NCBI GenBank assembly: GCA_002457215.1
Contig: NTJZ01000003.1
Coordinates: 186,001-250,000, forward strand
Origin: OM182 bacterium MED-G28
Lineage (GTDB): Bacteria; Pseudomonadota; Gammaproteobacteria; Pseudomonadales; Pseudohongiellaceae
DNA length: 64,000 bases
Direction: 5' to 3'
The notes under the pieces are model-generated. The model saw only the letters and a program-made list of their open reading frames with translations, searched no databases and was not told where the DNA came from. Every line of letters starts with the position of its first letter. Positions within the stretch are counted from its first letter, which is position 1. Shown piece by piece: positions 9,858 to 21,571 of this stretch. Both the position numbers and the translations under genes were made by a program.

Positions 9858-10964
9858 GTGGCAGAAAAGCCCAAAACGCCGAAGATACTTGAAGAGCTAT
9901 CTCAAGGCAGCGCCAAAGCTGGAGGCCATAGTTCTAGGCAGCAACAAAACGCAAGACGCCGGTTTTTGGTAGTCGTTGCCCTGTTCGTGCCACTGCTTGG
10001 GGGCACGGTATATCTGGGGTACCAACAGTATTTACTGCAACAAAGTCTTGCCAAACTTACCAATGAAAACCAAGAGCTTAGCCAAATAGTTTCTAATCAA
10101 GATTCCGAACTAAGTCAATTGCGTGAAGAATTTTCTGCACCAACACCATCCATAGAAATAGATGATTCTATGGTGCGCGAAGTTGAAGCAACGTTGAATT
10201 CTGAAATCGAGAAACTGCAACAACAGTTAGTTCAAATACAGACTCAGGAACCTCCAGCTGCAGAACAGGTAAACCTTGACTGGAAAATTCTGGAAGCTGA
10301 ATTCTTAATGCGTATGGCAAATCAAAAGTTGCAACTAGAAGCAGACATTAAATCTGCTATCTTATTATTAGAAGACGCAGAAGAATCACTAATCAAATCA
10401 GGTAACAACTCGGTTCTAAGGTTAAGGCGATCACTAACTAATGATTTATCAATGCTGAGAGGCATCGAGATAGTCGATACTGAAGGCATCTATATACGCC
10501 TTTCTAATCTGACTAATAGAGTTGAGGGGATAGATTTAATGGGGTCAATGCGAAAAAATTTTGAGAGCCGTCGTAGCGAAGAATCCACAGCTGTTGAAAT
10601 CAAGCCTAACTCTAGTAGTTTTGTGGAGTTAACTTATGACTTTCTAAGTTCCATTTTTGTTTGGCAGAAATGGGAAGAAAATCCTGCGGCTACGTTAGTA
10701 CCTGGTCAAGAAACTAACATTAAACAAAGTTTGCGCTTAACATTGGAGCAGGCACAGTATGCTTTGTTCTCTCTAGATCAAGAATTATATAGCTTTAGTC
10801 TTGATAACAGCAAAGCTTGGCTAGAGCGCTATGCGGTAACTGATACAGCAGTGGGTCAGACAATGTTAATTGAGCTCAATGAATTAAGCAGTATTAACAT
10901 AAATCCTTTACTGCCCACTCTGGAAGGCTCGTTGTCTCTGATTGCGCAATTAACCCAAGACTAA
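9858..10964 (+). CDS. hemX: HemX-like membrane protein of the heme operon
   Basis: A 368-residue protein starting at GTG with an AGAGG-like ribosome site just upstream. It has a short basic cytoplasmic N-terminus, one membrane helix at about 36-55, a coiled coil rich in Gln/Leu/Glu (about 58-135) and a large C-terminal, probably periplasmic, helical domain. This is the enterobacterial/pseudomonad HemX family, often annotated as uroporphyrin-III C-methyltransferase although it has no methyltransferase fold; none is visible here. Its role in heme synthesis is unproven. It lies between hemD and hemY as in Pseudomonas. Confidence 0.85.
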   Translation: MAEKPKTPKILEELSQGSAKAGGHSSRQQQNARRRFLVVVALFVPLLGGTVYLGYQQYLLQQSLAKLTNENQELSQIVSNQDSELSQLREEFSAPTPSIEIDDSMVREVEATLNSEIEKLQQQLVQIQTQEPPAAEQVNLDWKILEAEFLMRMANQKLQLEADIKSAILLLEDAEESLIKSGNNSVLRLRRSLTNDLSMLRGIEIVDTEGIYIRLSNLTNRVEGIDLMGSMRKNFESRRSEESTAVEIKPNSSSFVELTYDFLSSIFVWQKWEENPAATLVPGQETNIKQSLRLTLEQAQYALFSLDQELYSFSLDNSKAWLERYAVTDTAVGQTMLIELNELSSININPLLPTLEGSLSLIAQLTQD

Positions 10965-11020
10965 GTTTGCTTGATGATTATGGGTTAATAACTATCATCT
11001 AAATTTTTAGTGACATATAT

Positions 11021-12280
11021 ATGATTCGCCTATTCATTTTTAGCCTTTTTGCCATTATGGTGGCTCTTTGGGTAACCCTTTATCTTGGTTTTCCCAGCGA
11101 CCCTGGGTACCTTCTTATCGCTTTTGGCAGTTATACCTTCGAAACAAGTCTCTTTGCATTGCTCGTTGCTAGCGGTGTTGTTTATTTAATGGCTAGATTA
11201 GTATTCGTATTATTGCAGTGGATAAATCCGAAACTACTCTTTCAGCTAGGTCGATCGGTAAGAAAAAGACGGCGAGCTAGGGCTCGTAGCGATACTATTG
11301 AAGGATTATTATATTTTACAAGAGGTAACTGGCAGTCAAGTTACAACTTACTTACTAAAAGCGCTGGCGATACAGATGCTAGTGTAGTGAATTATCTTGC
11401 TGCTGCCTATGCGGCCCATAAAATTGGGCAAAAGGATGATTGGATAAAGTGTCTTGAGCAAGCTGAAGAAAAATATCCCAAAACTAGATCTACTATTAAT
11501 TTACTAAAAGCTCAGCTTTTGTTTAAGTCTGGAAAACTTGAACAATCCGTAGCGGTGCTAGAACAGTTGAAGAAGAACTCACTTAATGACCCTTCTCTAC
11601 TTCACCTTCTCAAAGACGTCTATGTAAAGCTAGAAGATTGGCAAGCGTTGAAAGAACTAATACCAACTTTAGAAAAGAATGAAGTGATTGAACCTGATGA
11701 CATCGAGCAGATTCAGATGCGCATCTTTATGGAAGAACTTTACGCGAGTTGTGCTAAAAGAAAGAATTTATCAAATCAGGACGCACTTACTCAGCTTATG
11801 AGGCTTTGGAACAAAGCACCGGCCAGGTATCGTGAGGATGAAAAAGTAGTTAAGCACTATGTGGAGCTGCTAAATCAATGCGATGCTCAAGGAGAGTCTG
11901 TAAAAGTGATCGAAGTGGCCCTAAGTAAAAATTGGAATGAGGCATTGATACTACGATACGGTGAGCAAGATTTTGGTGAGAGCCAACAACAATTATTGGT
12001 TGCTGAAAATTGGTTAAAGTCAAGGCCGAAAAATGCGAACCTACTGCTTTGCTTGGGACGAATTTCCATGCGCAATGAGTTGTGGGGGAAAGCCAAAGAG
12101 TATTACCAAGCAAGTATTAAAATATCTCCATCTGCGGAAGCATATGGTGAACTAAGCCGCCTGCTGAAACATCTTGGTGAAGTACAGGCGAGCGAAACTT
12201 ATTTGCAAAGTTATGGGGACTTAATTGGTAGTGAGCTTCCTAAATTACCACTTCCGGCGCAGAACAAGTTTACACACTAG
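11021..12280 (+). CDS. hemY: HemY-like TPR membrane protein
   Basis: A 419-residue inner-membrane protein. Two hydrophobic helices lie at about 1-25 and 42-66, followed by a basic segment (KKRRRARAR) and a series of TPR-like helical repeats to the end. This is the HemY_N/TPR family at the end of gammaproteobacterial hemCDXY operons; it is unrelated to the Bacillus protoporphyrinogen oxidase of the same name. Its biochemical role is unknown, possibly scaffolding of heme enzymes. The stop codon directly abuts the stop of convergent ubiD (12280/12281), leaving no room for a separate terminator. Confidence 0.85.
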   Translation: MIRLFIFSLFAIMVALWVTLYLGFPSDPGYLLIAFGSYTFETSLFALLVASGVVYLMARLVFVLLQWINPKLLFQLGRSVRKRRRARARSDTIEGLLYFTRGNWQSSYNLLTKSAGDTDASVVNYLAAAYAAHKIGQKDDWIKCLEQAEEKYPKTRSTINLLKAQLLFKSGKLEQSVAVLEQLKKNSLNDPSLLHLLKDVYVKLEDWQALKELIPTLEKNEVIEPDDIEQIQMRIFMEELYASCAKRKNLSNQDALTQLMRLWNKAPARYREDEKVVKHYVELLNQCDAQGESVKVIEVALSKNWNEALILRYGEQDFGESQQQLLVAENWLKSRPKNANLLLCLGRISMRNELWGKAKEYYQASIKISPSAEAYGELSRLLKHLGEVQASETYLQSYGDLIGSELPKLPLPAQNKFTH

Positions 12281-13747
12281 CTAGTCGATTCCCAGCTCCT
12301 GCCAGATATCGTCAATACGCTGCTTAATTGAGGTGCTCATTTCAATAGTTGTACCCCATTCCCGGGTGGTTTCCTCAGGCCATTTATTGGTTGCATCCAG
12401 TCCCATCTTGGAGCCGAGGCCTGATACCGGTGACGCGAAATCTAGATAATCAATCGGTGTATTCTCAATAATTACAGTATCGCGACTTGGATCCATACGA
12501 GTAGTAATTGCCCAAATAACATCGTCCCATTTGCGTATATCAATATCGTCATCTACTACTACCACAAATTTGGTGTACATAAATTGTCGTAAAAATGACC
12601 AGACACCCATCATTACCCGTTTGGCATGGCCGGCATATTGTTTCTTAATGCTAACTAAGGCCATACGATAGGAACATCCTTCCGGCGGCAGATAAAAATC
12701 GGAAATTTCAGGATATTGTTTCTGCAACAGCGGAACAAATACTTCGTTCAGTGCGACACCTAGCATCGCCGGCTCATCAGGTGGTCGACCTGTGTAAGTG
12801 CTATGATAAATTGGATCTTTGCGATGAGTAATGCGCTTCACGGTAAAAACCGGAAACTTTTCTACTTCGTTGTAGTAACCGGTATGATCACCATAAGGTC
12901 CTTCATCTGCAACTTCATCAGCCTCAATCACACCCTCGAGCACAATTTCTGCACTGGCTGGCACTTGCAAATCATTCGTTTGTGAAGATACTACATCAGT
13001 TTTTCCGCCCCGCAATAAGCCCGCGAACGCATATTCAGATAAAGTATCTGGAACTGGAGTCACCGTGGCGAGGATAGTAGCCGGATCAGCCCCTAATGCG
13101 ATTGATACCGGAAATGCTTCATTAGGATGTTTTAAGTTCCAATCCCTAAAATCCAAAGCTCCCCCACGATGAGATAACCAACGCATGATTAGTTTATTGC
13201 GTCCAATTAATTGCATCCGGTAAATTCCAAGATTTTGGCGCTCTTTTTCTGGGCCTTTAGTAATAACTAATGGCCAGGTAACTAATGGGGCAGCATCACC
13301 TGGCCAACAGGTTTGTATTGGAAACTTTGATAGATCTACGTCGCTTTCTTCAATGACGATTTCTTGACAAGCCGCAGTTTTTTTTACATTTGGGGCAATA
13401 TTTAGAACGCTTTTATAACTTGGCAGACTTTGCCAAAGATCTTTCCAGCCTGATGGTGGTGTGGGCTCTTTTAAGAAAGCGAGTAATTTACCGACGTCCC
13501 TCAGGCCCTCCAGATCTTCCTGACCCATCGCTAAAGCAATGCGACGAGTATTGCCAAATAAATTCGCTAGCAAAGGAAGGGAAGAGCCCTTGACGTTTTC
13601 AAAAAGAAGTGCAGGCCCGCCATGACGTAAAATGCGGTCAGATATCTCGGTTATTTCAAGGTAGGGGTCTACCTCAATTTTAATTCGTTTGAGTTCGCCT
13701 TCTTTTTCAAGTAGATCAATAAAGTGGCGGAGATCTTTAAATGACAT
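12281..13747 (-). CDS. ubiD: UbiD, prenylated-FMN-dependent 3-polyprenyl-4-hydroxybenzoate decarboxylase
   Basis: A 488-residue cytosolic decarboxylase of ubiquinone synthesis that requires prenylated FMN made by UbiX (not in this window). The N-terminal [19 protein letters not shown], the conserved [12 protein letters not shown] segment carrying part of the acidic catalytic network, and the [17 protein letters not shown] segment are typical. Length equals E. coli UbiD within a few residues. It lies 68 bases downstream of rho on the same strand and may be co-transcribed with it. Confidence 0.95.
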   Translation of the reverse strand: MSFKDLRHFIDLLEKEGELKRIKIEVDPYLEITEISDRILRHGGPALLFENVKGSSLPLLANLFGNTRRIALAMGQEDLEGLRDVGKLLAFLKEPTPPSGWKDLWQSLPSYKSVLNIAPNVKKTAACQEIVIEESDVDLSKFPIQTCWPGDAAPLVTWPLVITKGPEKERQNLGIYRMQLIGRNKLIMRWLSHRGGALDFRDWNLKHPNEAFPVSIALGADPATILATVTPVPDTLSEYAFAGLLRGGKTDVVSSQTNDLQVPASAEIVLEGVIEADEVADEGPYGDHTGYYNEVEKFPVFTVKRITHRKDPIYHSTYTGRPPDEPAMLGVALNEVFVPLLQKQYPEISDFYLPPEGCSYRMALVSIKKQYAGHAKRVMMGVWSFLRQFMYTKFVVVVDDDIDIRKWDDVIWAITTRMDPSRDTVIIENTPIDYLDFASPVSGLGSKMGLDATNKWPEETTREWGTTIEMSTSIKQRIDDIWQELGID

Positions 13748-13815
13748 AGAAAGCTTCTTTAAGGATGCGAGGGAAACTAAGAATAAATTAAATTAAAAGT
13801 GAAATAAGTCAGGAA

Positions 13816-15075
13816 TTACTTTCTCTTCATCGCGTTAAAGAAGTCATCGTTGGTCTTGGTATCTTTAAGTTTATCCAAGATGAATTCGGTAGCTTGCACG
13901 TCTTCCATGGAGCTGAGAAGCTTACGGAGTATCCACATGCGTTGTAATTCTTCTTCGGTGGTCAGCAAATCTTCACGTCGAGTACCAGATCGACGGACGT
14001 TGATAGCAGGATAAACTCTTTTCTCGGCAATCTTACGGTCAAGTTGCAATTCCATGTTACCGGTTCCTTTGAATTCTTCATAAATCACTTCATCCATTTT
14101 TGAACCAGTTTCAATAAGCGCGGTTGCGATGATTGTTAGCGAACCGCCTTCTTCTAGATTCCGTGCTGCACCGAAAAACCGCTTAGGGCGTTCCAAGGCG
14201 TGAGCATCGACACCGCCAGTAAGCACCTTTCCAGATGATGGAATCACGGTATTGTATGCTCTGGCGAGTCGTGTGATTGAATCGAGAAGAATGACAACAT
14301 CTTCTTTATGCTCGGTTAATCGCTTAGCCTTTTCGATAACCATATCTGCCACTTGGACGTGGCGTGAAGGAGGCTCATCAAACGTACTAGCTACTACTTC
14401 ACCCCTCACCGTACGTCGCATTTCAGTTACTTCTTCTGGCCTCTCATCGATCAGTAAAACGATCAATCGACATTCTGGGTTATTCCTAGTAATCGATTGT
14501 GCGATGTTTTGCAGAATAAGTGTTTTACCCGCTTTAGGGGGCGATACAATTAATCCCCGTTGTCCCTTGCCAATTGGCGCTGTTAAATCGATAACACGCG
14601 CACTTAGATCTTCGGTACTGCCGTTGCCTAGTTGCAGTGCCAATCGATCATTAGGAAATAAAGGAGTGAGGTTCTCAAACAGGATTTTATTTTTAGAGCT
14701 TTCAGGTTTGCTAAAGTTAATTTCGCTAATCTTTAACAAGGCAAAATATCTTTCGCCATCTTTTGGTGGTCTAATCTTTCCGGCGACCGTGTCACCAGTT
14801 CGTAAGTTAAATCGTCGTATCTGACTTGGGGAAACATAAATATCATCGGGGCCGGCTAGATATGAAGAGTCTGCTGACCTTAAAAATCCAAATCCATCCT
14901 GCAGAATTTCCAAAACCCCATCACCGTAAATATCCTCCCCATTCTTTGCATGCTTTTTTAATATGACAAAGATTATGTCTTGTTTTCTTGAGCGAGAAAC
15001 GTTTTCCAATCCCATATCTTGAGCAGTTGCAAGTAATTCGGCGATTGGTTTTGCTTTCAGTTCTGTAAGGTTCAT
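13816..15075 (-). CDS. rho: Transcription termination factor Rho
   Basis: Hexameric RNA-dependent ATPase that ends transcription. I chose the ATG at 15075 ([10 protein letters not shown]), giving 419 residues, the same length as E. coli Rho; the open frame continues 25 codons upstream but that part has no Rho homology. Visible are the N-terminal helical domain, the cold-shock-like RNA-binding fold (DGFGFLRS), Walker A PPKAGKT, Walker B VVILLDS, the Q-loop region ([20 protein letters not shown]) and the R-loop. A good minus-strand promoter lies about 240 bases upstream, leaving a long leader such as E. coli rho uses for autoregulation. Confidence 0.97.
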   Translation of the reverse strand: MNLTELKAKPIAELLATAQDMGLENVSRSRKQDIIFVILKKHAKNGEDIYGDGVLEILQDGFGFLRSADSSYLAGPDDIYVSPSQIRRFNLRTGDTVAGKIRPPKDGERYFALLKISEINFSKPESSKNKILFENLTPLFPNDRLALQLGNGSTEDLSARVIDLTAPIGKGQRGLIVSPPKAGKTLILQNIAQSITRNNPECRLIVLLIDERPEEVTEMRRTVRGEVVASTFDEPPSRHVQVADMVIEKAKRLTEHKEDVVILLDSITRLARAYNTVIPSSGKVLTGGVDAHALERPKRFFGAARNLEEGGSLTIIATALIETGSKMDEVIYEEFKGTGNMELQLDRKIAEKRVYPAINVRRSGTRREDLLTTEEELQRMWILRKLLSSMEDVQATEFILDKLKDTKTNDDFFNAMKRK

Positions 15076-15316
15076 AGTTGTGTTTCTATTATAAGAGAGT
15101 TGATGGTTGCTTTGATGAATTGTGAGTGTGCTGCCAAAGAAACTAGGCATTACTCAAGTCATAAGTGTTTTGGATAAAGCCTAAAGAATTGATTATTGGT
15201 TAAAAAGAATTGTTGTTAGAACTCGTTGATCTTGCTGAGTGGAGAATATTTCTATAGATATTTTTTCTTGATCTAATTTTATAGTATCTAACAAGCTTAT
15301 TGGTGTTCTTATTTTT

Positions 15317-15345
15317 ACTATAGGCCTACTCTATTTATGTGTCCA
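15317..15345 (-). promoter_or_regulatory. Candidate sigma-70 promoter for rho
   Basis: Read on the minus strand, TGGACA (15340-15345) is followed after 17 bases by TATAGT (15317-15322). Each hexamer matches the sigma-70 consensus at 5 of 6 positions with ideal spacing. Transcription would start near 15310, giving rho a leader of about 235 nucleotides. The leader (15076-15310) contains no clear gene. The rest of the rho-trxA gap (to 15536) shows only weak inverted repeats. Confidence 0.6.
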
Positions 15346-15536
15346 GAAATTTTACGCTATTGTAAATTAGGTACGCAGAAATTTTCGCAACGCGCGTGCT
15401 CTGTCACTACCAGGAATTTTTCAGGTCAACGTGGAATATTCGATTACTTTCTTAGTGCGCTTTTACTAGGTTTAAGTAGGAAATTCCGCTTCCTGTGGCG
15501 CCCCGCAGATGAGCGAGACACCCCATTAAACGCAAT

Positions 15537-15863
15537 TTAAGTGGCGCTGTCAATAAAAGCGGAAAGCTGAGATTTCGAGAGGGCGCCTACTTTAGTGCCC
15601 GCCACTTCACCATTATTAAACAGAATTAGAGTTGGTATGCCTCGGATCCCGTACTTTGGCGCCGTATCTGGATTTGCATCGACATCCATTTTGCAAACCT
15701 TTAACTTCTCGCCATATTCATCAGCGAGCTCTACTAAAACTGGCGCGATCATCTTGCAAGGCCCGCACCACTCTGCCCAAAAATCTACAAGTACAGGGCC
15801 TTCTGCCTGCAATACATCTTGATCAAAACTACTATCCGAAATGTGAACGATATTGTCGCTCAT
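15537..15863 (-). CDS. trxA: Thioredoxin 1
   Basis: A 108-residue thioredoxin, the general cytosolic disulfide reductant. The active site is WCGPC with Cys33 and Cys36, and the cis-proline segment is GIPTL. The ATG at 15863 ([10 protein letters not shown]) is preferred over a GTG two codons earlier because AGGAAGGA lies 8 bases upstream of it. It stands upstream of rho, as in E. coli and Pseudomonas, with a 461-base spacer before the rho start. Confidence 0.96.
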   Translation of the reverse strand: MSDNIVHISDSSFDQDVLQAEGPVLVDFWAEWCGPCKMIAPVLVELADEYGEKLKVCKMDVDANPDTAPKYGIRGIPTLILFNNGEVAGTKVGALSKSQLSAFIDSAT

Positions 15864-16026
15864 AAACACAATCCTTCCTGGTTAGGGGAAAAAACTCACT
15901 AGAGATTCAATTAATTAGTTCGCTCTCGATCTCACTCGATGGGTCTATAATAAGGCTAATTTTTCAGGATTCAAGATATTGTGGCTTTACTATAGGTGAA
16001 ACGCTAATTAACTTGTTTCGCTGAGT

Positions 16027-17193
<1,167 letters not shown>

Positions 17194-17240
17194 TTATTGC
17201 AACGCCAACATAGAGATTTGACCTTAATAAAGGAAGTTTG

Positions 17241-19376
17241 ATGAGTAAAGCAAAAAGCGGCATTTTGACAGTATTTGTAATAGCTTTTGGCAGCTATTTT
17301 ATCCTTGATCTCGGCCAGTTCCTGGCCCTCGAATATGTACAATCTCAATTAAATACGATTCAAGATTATAAAAACCAGAACTTCACCGTCGCGGCTCTTG
17401 CCTACTTCGCAATATATATAGTTGTTGCTGCTCTATCTATCCCAGGCGCCGTGATTCTTACTTTGATTGGTGGAGCAATCTTTGGGTTATTTTGGGGTAC
17501 TTTTATAGCATCTTTCGCCAGTAGCATCGGTGCGACCCTTGCTTTTTTAGTTTCCAGAAATTTGTTGCGTGATTGGGTAGAGAACCGGTTTGGCGACTAT
17601 CTAACACCAATTAATAAAGGCATAGAGAAGGATGGTAGCTTCTATCTATTTAGCATAAGAATGGTGCCGCTGTTCCCATTCTTTATTGTAAATCTCCTCA
17701 TGGGTTTAACGGGAATTAAAGTCGTTCCTTTTTACTTAGTCAGTCAGCTGGGCATGCTTTTAGGTACCGCGGTCTATGTCAATGCCGGCTCAGAATTAGC
17801 ACAAATCACGTCCTTGTCTGGGGTGGTCAGTGGCTCAGTGATTTTTTCATTTGCACTGCTCGGCTTCTTTCCACTTATCGCCAAGCTTATCATTAGTAAA
17901 ATTCAACGTAACAAGGTTATGAAAAACTACCAGAAGCCGAAGAAGTTTGATGCGAATGTCGTGGTTATTGGTGCTGGTTCGGCGGGGCTAGTAGCTTCAT
18001 TGATAGTAGCTGGAGCAAAAGCAAAAGTAGTTTTAATTGAGAAACATAAGATGGGGGGAGATTGTCTAAATACAGGCTGCGTTCCAAGCAAATCACTAAT
18101 TCGGAGCGGCCGCATTATGTCTTACATAAAACGGGCAGAAGAATTTGGTATCAATAATGGTGCCGGTGAAGTTGATTTTGCAAAAGTGATGGAGAGAGTC
18201 CAAAAGGTTGTAAAAACCATTGAACCCCATGACTCTATCGAGCGTTTCACTTCCTTAGGAGTCGAGTGTGTTCAGGGGGAGGCCTATATTGAGTCGCCTT
18301 ATACTGTCAAAGTAAATGATCGAATAATTAATACTCGTGCAATCATCATTTCGACTGGAGCAAGACCTTTGGTTCCACAGATTCCGGGACTGAACGATAT
18401 TGACTATCTTACTTCTGATACTGTTTGGGAATTGCGTGAGCTACCTAAGCGGCTGCTAGTGGTCGGCGGAGGCCCGATTGGTTGTGAGATGGCTCAAGCC
18501 TTTAATAACCTTGGCTCCAAAGTAATCCAGCTTGATAACGCTTCTCGCATTATGCCCCGAGAAGACTCAGAAGTATCGGCCGCTTTGTCAGCACGTTTTG
18601 AAAAAGATGGCATTACTGTTCTGACAGATCATCGGTTAATTAAGTTTAAAAAAACTTCAGGACAGAATTTTATGGAAGCCGAACACCATGGTCAGCCAGT
18701 CCGGGTTGAATTTGATCAAGTCCTGCTAGCTACTGGTCGTAAGGCTAATGTCGAAGGATTTGGGTTAGAGGGGTTGCATCTATCATTAACTCCACAGGGA
18801 ACTATCGAAACTAATGAGGCTATGCAAACTTCCTATTCAAATATTTATGCCTGTGGAGATGTAGCTGGTCCATTTCAATTCACTCATATGGCGTCATTCC
18901 AAGCGTTTTTCGCATCTATTAATGCAATGCTTGGTGGCCTCTGGCGCATGAATGCTAAATACAACGTTGTGCCTTGGGCAACCTTTACTGACCCTGAAGT
19001 AGCCAGGGTTGGCTTAAACGAAGAAGAAGCGAATACAAGGAATATCAGTTATGAAGTAACACGTTATGATATGGATAATCTTGATCGAGCTCTTACAGAT
19101 GGCGAGGCTCATGGTTTTGTCAAAGTCCTGACAGCTCCTGGTAAAGATAAAATTTTAGGCGTAACTATTGTTGGTAATCATGCAGGGGAACTCATAGGAG
19201 AATTTGTGTTCGCAATGACTCACAGCCTGGGGCTCAAAAAAATTTCTGCGGTTACTCACGTATACCCAACCCTACTAGAAGCCAACAAATTAACTGCCAA
19301 TGTATGGAGAAAAGCTCGACTACCGGAAAAGTATTTCCCATGGATCGAGAAGTATTTTCGCTGGCAGAGGGAGTAG
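17241..19376 (+). CDS. TVP38/DedA-like membrane domain fused to a mercuric-reductase-like flavoprotein
   Basis: A 711-residue fusion starting at ATG 17241 behind AGGAAG. Residues about 1-230 form a SNARE-associated/TVP38 (DedA-like) membrane domain with several hydrophobic helices. Residues about 236-711 form a class I pyridine-nucleotide disulfide oxidoreductase: FAD-binding VIGAGSAG, redox pair Cys275/Cys280 in GGDCLNTGCVPSK, NAD-binding VVGGGPIGCEMAQ, a second FAD motif YACGDVAG, and a C-terminal HVYPTLLE containing the His-Glu dyad. The fusion is known from many bacteria, but its substrate is not established. No extra metal-binding cysteines like those of MerA are seen at the C-terminus, so mercury reduction is unlikely. 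Confidence 0.88.
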   Translation: MSKAKSGILTVFVIAFGSYFILDLGQFLALEYVQSQLNTIQDYKNQNFTVAALAYFAIYIVVAALSIPGAVILTLIGGAIFGLFWGTFIASFASSIGATLAFLVSRNLLRDWVENRFGDYLTPINKGIEKDGSFYLFSIRMVPLFPFFIVNLLMGLTGIKVVPFYLVSQLGMLLGTAVYVNAGSELAQITSLSGVVSGSVIFSFALLGFFPLIAKLIISKIQRNKVMKNYQKPKKFDANVVVIGAGSAGLVASLIVAGAKAKVVLIEKHKMGGDCLNTGCVPSKSLIRSGRIMSYIKRAEEFGINNGAGEVDFAKVMERVQKVVKTIEPHDSIERFTSLGVECVQGEAYIESPYTVKVNDRIINTRAIIISTGARPLVPQIPGLNDIDYLTSDTVWELRELPKRLLVVGGGPIGCEMAQAFNNLGSKVIQLDNASRIMPREDSEVSAALSARFEKDGITVLTDHRLIKFKKTSGQNFMEAEHHGQPVRVEFDQVLLATGRKANVEGFGLEGLHLSLTPQGTIETNEAMQTSYSNIYACGDVAGPFQFTHMASFQAFFASINAMLGGLWRMNAKYNVVPWATFTDPEVARVGLNEEEANTRNISYEVTRYDMDNLDRALTDGEAHGFVKVLTAPGKDKILGVTIVGNHAGELIGEFVFAMTHSLGLKKISAVTHVYPTLLEANKLTANVWRKARLPEKYFPWIEKYFRWQRE

Positions 19377-19463
19377 TTAAATGATCCGGAGAAGAAGTTA
19401 GATAGCTAGAGTGGAGCAAAAGAAATAGTTTCTGATTGATGTTATATATTAAGGCAAAAAAGC

Positions 19464-21032
19464 TTATGCAGCATTCCATTTTTTTAGGAATTGATCAAAA
19501 TCAATTTCGTCGGTTTTTTCAATTTCCAATTGTTTATCGAGAGATTCAGCAGCAGTTGCATGCATGTGGTGTAAAGTTTTTTCGTCTAAACCATTATTGC
19601 TGAAGTAGGCTTGGTGTTTTTTGGATTGCTGGATTGAAAAATCAAAGAAAGACATCTCTCTTTCAGTCATTTCAGTCAACATCCTTCCCGATGGGGTTAG
19701 TGATGGGTCTTCTGTTTTTGCGAGCTGCTGAGACAATGCGTCTGAGTGTTTACTATCACTATGCATTTCATCAAACAAACCCGCGCTATGAGCCATATCG
19801 CTCAGTAATTCTAGCGACCATTTTTTAAGTGTAATTGGAGTGGATTCTTTGTTCAGCAAAAGTTTAGAGTCTCGACCATGCTCTACTACCTTAGATAGAT
19901 TGCTAGCGACTTCTAGATACTCAACTTCATCACATTGAGGGCTGTCGGTTAATAGGCAATGTAAAAGAAATGTATCAAGAAAACGAATTTGTTCTGCAGA
20001 TATTCCAAGTGGCGAGTAGGGGTCCAGATCCAGAGCACGAACTTCAACATATTCAATGCCACTATTAGTAAGAGCGTCTAAAGGCCGCTCACCGTTTTTA
20101 GCATTACGTTTGGGCCTGATAGTGGAATAAAATTCATTCTCAAGTTGTAACAAACTAGTGTTGATTTGAAGATGCTCGCCATCACGTTGCTGGCCGATTT
20201 CAGCGTACTCTGGATAGGTTGTGTGCATGGCTCGATGGAGAGATTCCACATAATTCGGTAAATCGTTGTAACAGACAAACAGCGATTCTTGCGCTTCACT
20301 CTTATAGCCAAGATTTCCCATTCGTAAACAAGTAGCACCAGGCAGATACAAACTTGTTTTATCGAATTTTTCTAAGTTGTGATCTCGCCCTTCCACGAAA
20401 CATTTGCAAGCTGCCGGAGATGCACCAAAGAGATAAATGAGCAACCAGGAATAGCGATGAAAATTGCGAATTAAATGAAGATATTTATCTGTACGAAACT
20501 CTTGCATCGTTCCAGAATTCTGACAGATACTTTTATAGGGCTCCCAGAATGAATCCGGCATTGAAAAATTGTAGTGAATACCGGAAATGGCTTGCATAAG
20601 ACTACCATAGCGATTGTGTAAACCGCGACGGTATAGATTTTTAAGTTTGCCTATGTTCGAATTGCCGTATCGAGCGATGGGAATCTCAGCATCAGCTGCT
20701 AGGGGGCAGGGCATACTCGTAACCCAAAGCATTTCCTCGTTCTCAAGGTTTTGAATACTAAAGCGATGGATATTTTCAAGAACTCGCAAACACTCGTCGA
20801 TATCTTGAAACGCCGGCGTGATGAATTCTAGTAGCGCTTCAGAAAAATCCGTTGTGATATAAGGGTTGGTTAGTGCAGACCCTAGCGCAACTGGATGATC
20901 TGAAAGAGAGATATGACCGTCCAGTGAAACTCGAAGGCTTTCTTTTTCAATTCCCCGAATAACGGTCAACCATTCTCGCTCAAATTCTGGCAGATTATAA
21001 CGCTGCAGACAGTCGCTGAATTGCTTAGCCAA
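19464..21032 (-). CDS. gshA: Glutamate-cysteine ligase
   Basis: A 522-residue ATP-dependent ligase of the first step of glutathione synthesis, gammaproteobacterial (E. coli) type. Conserved segments include RGIEKESLRV near the N-terminus, ITTDFSEALLEFITP, HYNFSMP, and RNGYLDIGPYSPLGI-type sequence here written VRALDLDPYSPLGI. The start is TTG, set by AGGAG 5 bases upstream; E. coli gshA also starts with TTG. It stands alone on the minus strand, downstream of hslR by 146 bases. Confidence 0.95.
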   Translation of the reverse strand: MAKQFSDCLQRYNLPEFEREWLTVIRGIEKESLRVSLDGHISLSDHPVALGSALTNPYITTDFSEALLEFITPAFQDIDECLRVLENIHRFSIQNLENEEMLWVTSMPCPLAADAEIPIARYGNSNIGKLKNLYRRGLHNRYGSLMQAISGIHYNFSMPDSFWEPYKSICQNSGTMQEFRTDKYLHLIRNFHRYSWLLIYLFGASPAACKCFVEGRDHNLEKFDKTSLYLPGATCLRMGNLGYKSEAQESLFVCYNDLPNYVESLHRAMHTTYPEYAEIGQQRDGEHLQINTSLLQLENEFYSTIRPKRNAKNGERPLDALTNSGIEYVEVRALDLDPYSPLGISAEQIRFLDTFLLHCLLTDSPQCDEVEYLEVASNLSKVVEHGRDSKLLLNKESTPITLKKWSLELLSDMAHSAGLFDEMHSDSKHSDALSQQLAKTEDPSLTPSGRMLTEMTEREMSFFDFSIQQSKKHQAYFSNNGLDEKTLHHMHATAAESLDKQLEIEKTDEIDFDQFLKKWNAA

Positions 21033-21178
21033 AGTGACTCCTAGTTAAGGGATATGGCGAATTATGACTATCTACCCCATCATGCTAATTGGCGCTGCGC
21101 GCATTATGACAAATATCTTTGAAGCATGCGAACGCTGGCCGTATTTGAAATATTAAGGCGGCATGCTGCGATGATTCG

Positions 21179-21571
21179 TCAATTCTGTTGTTTAAATTGC
21201 TGAATTAGTCGGCGTTGCTTTTTGTTTGGCTTGGTGGCACTGGGCCAATGTTTGGGTTGGGCTTTGCGTTGTTCTGAGAGCTTTTCTCTTTTATCAACGC
21301 TTTCCTTCGTTTCCTCATAAAGGCTTTGTGCCTCTGGTGCGCCCCGCCTTTGTTCAGATAGTGCATTGACATCAACAACTTTTTCATCAAATCCTTGGCG
21401 TAACTTGATTTGTGTTCCTATCACTATTTCCTTGCTTGGTTTTGGTCGCAATCCGTTACATTGAACTTTGCCTCCATCGATAGCCTGCTTAGCAAGTGCG
21501 CGGGTTTTATAGAATCGAGCAGCCCACAGCCATTTATCAAGGCGCACTTTATCTAATTTTTTTTCAGCCAT
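21179..21571 (-). CDS. hslR: Heat-shock protein 15 (Hsp15), S4-domain RNA-binding protein
   Basis: A 130-residue protein with an N-terminal S4 RNA-binding domain (VRLDKWLWAARFYKTR, then GGKVQCNG) and a basic, lysine-rich tail. Hsp15 binds stalled 50S subunits carrying peptidyl-tRNA. The ATG at 21571 (MAEKKLDKVR) is chosen because GGAG lies 9 bases upstream; an ATG two codons earlier is too close to it. The start overlaps the end of the YrfG-like gene by 8 bases, and the same order yrfG-hslR is found in E. coli. Confidence 0.92.
   Translation of the reverse strand: MAEKKLDKVRLDKWLWAARFYKTRALAKQAIDGGKVQCNGLRPKPSKEIVIGTQIKLRQGFDEKVVDVNALSEQRRGAPEAQSLYEETKESVDKREKLSEQRKAQPKHWPSATKPNKKQRRLIQQFKQQN

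Noticed and set aside
15076..15150. N-terminal extension of Rho (25 codons)
   Set aside because: The ATG at 15075 gives exactly the usual 419-residue Rho; the extension has no family similarity.
15337..15540. Plus-strand 67-codon frame in the rho-trxA spacer
   Set aside because: Composition is not protein-like, it overlaps the trxA stop and lies across the rho promoter candidate on the other strand.
17241..19376. Mercuric reductase call for the flavoprotein part of the fusion
   Set aside because: The C-terminal cysteine pair and N-terminal heavy-metal domain of MerA are not present, and no mer genes are nearby.
21119..21172. Separated inverted repeat AGCATGC/GCATGCT downstream of hslR
   Set aside because: The arms are about 35 bases apart and there is no T-run, so it is not a convincing terminator.
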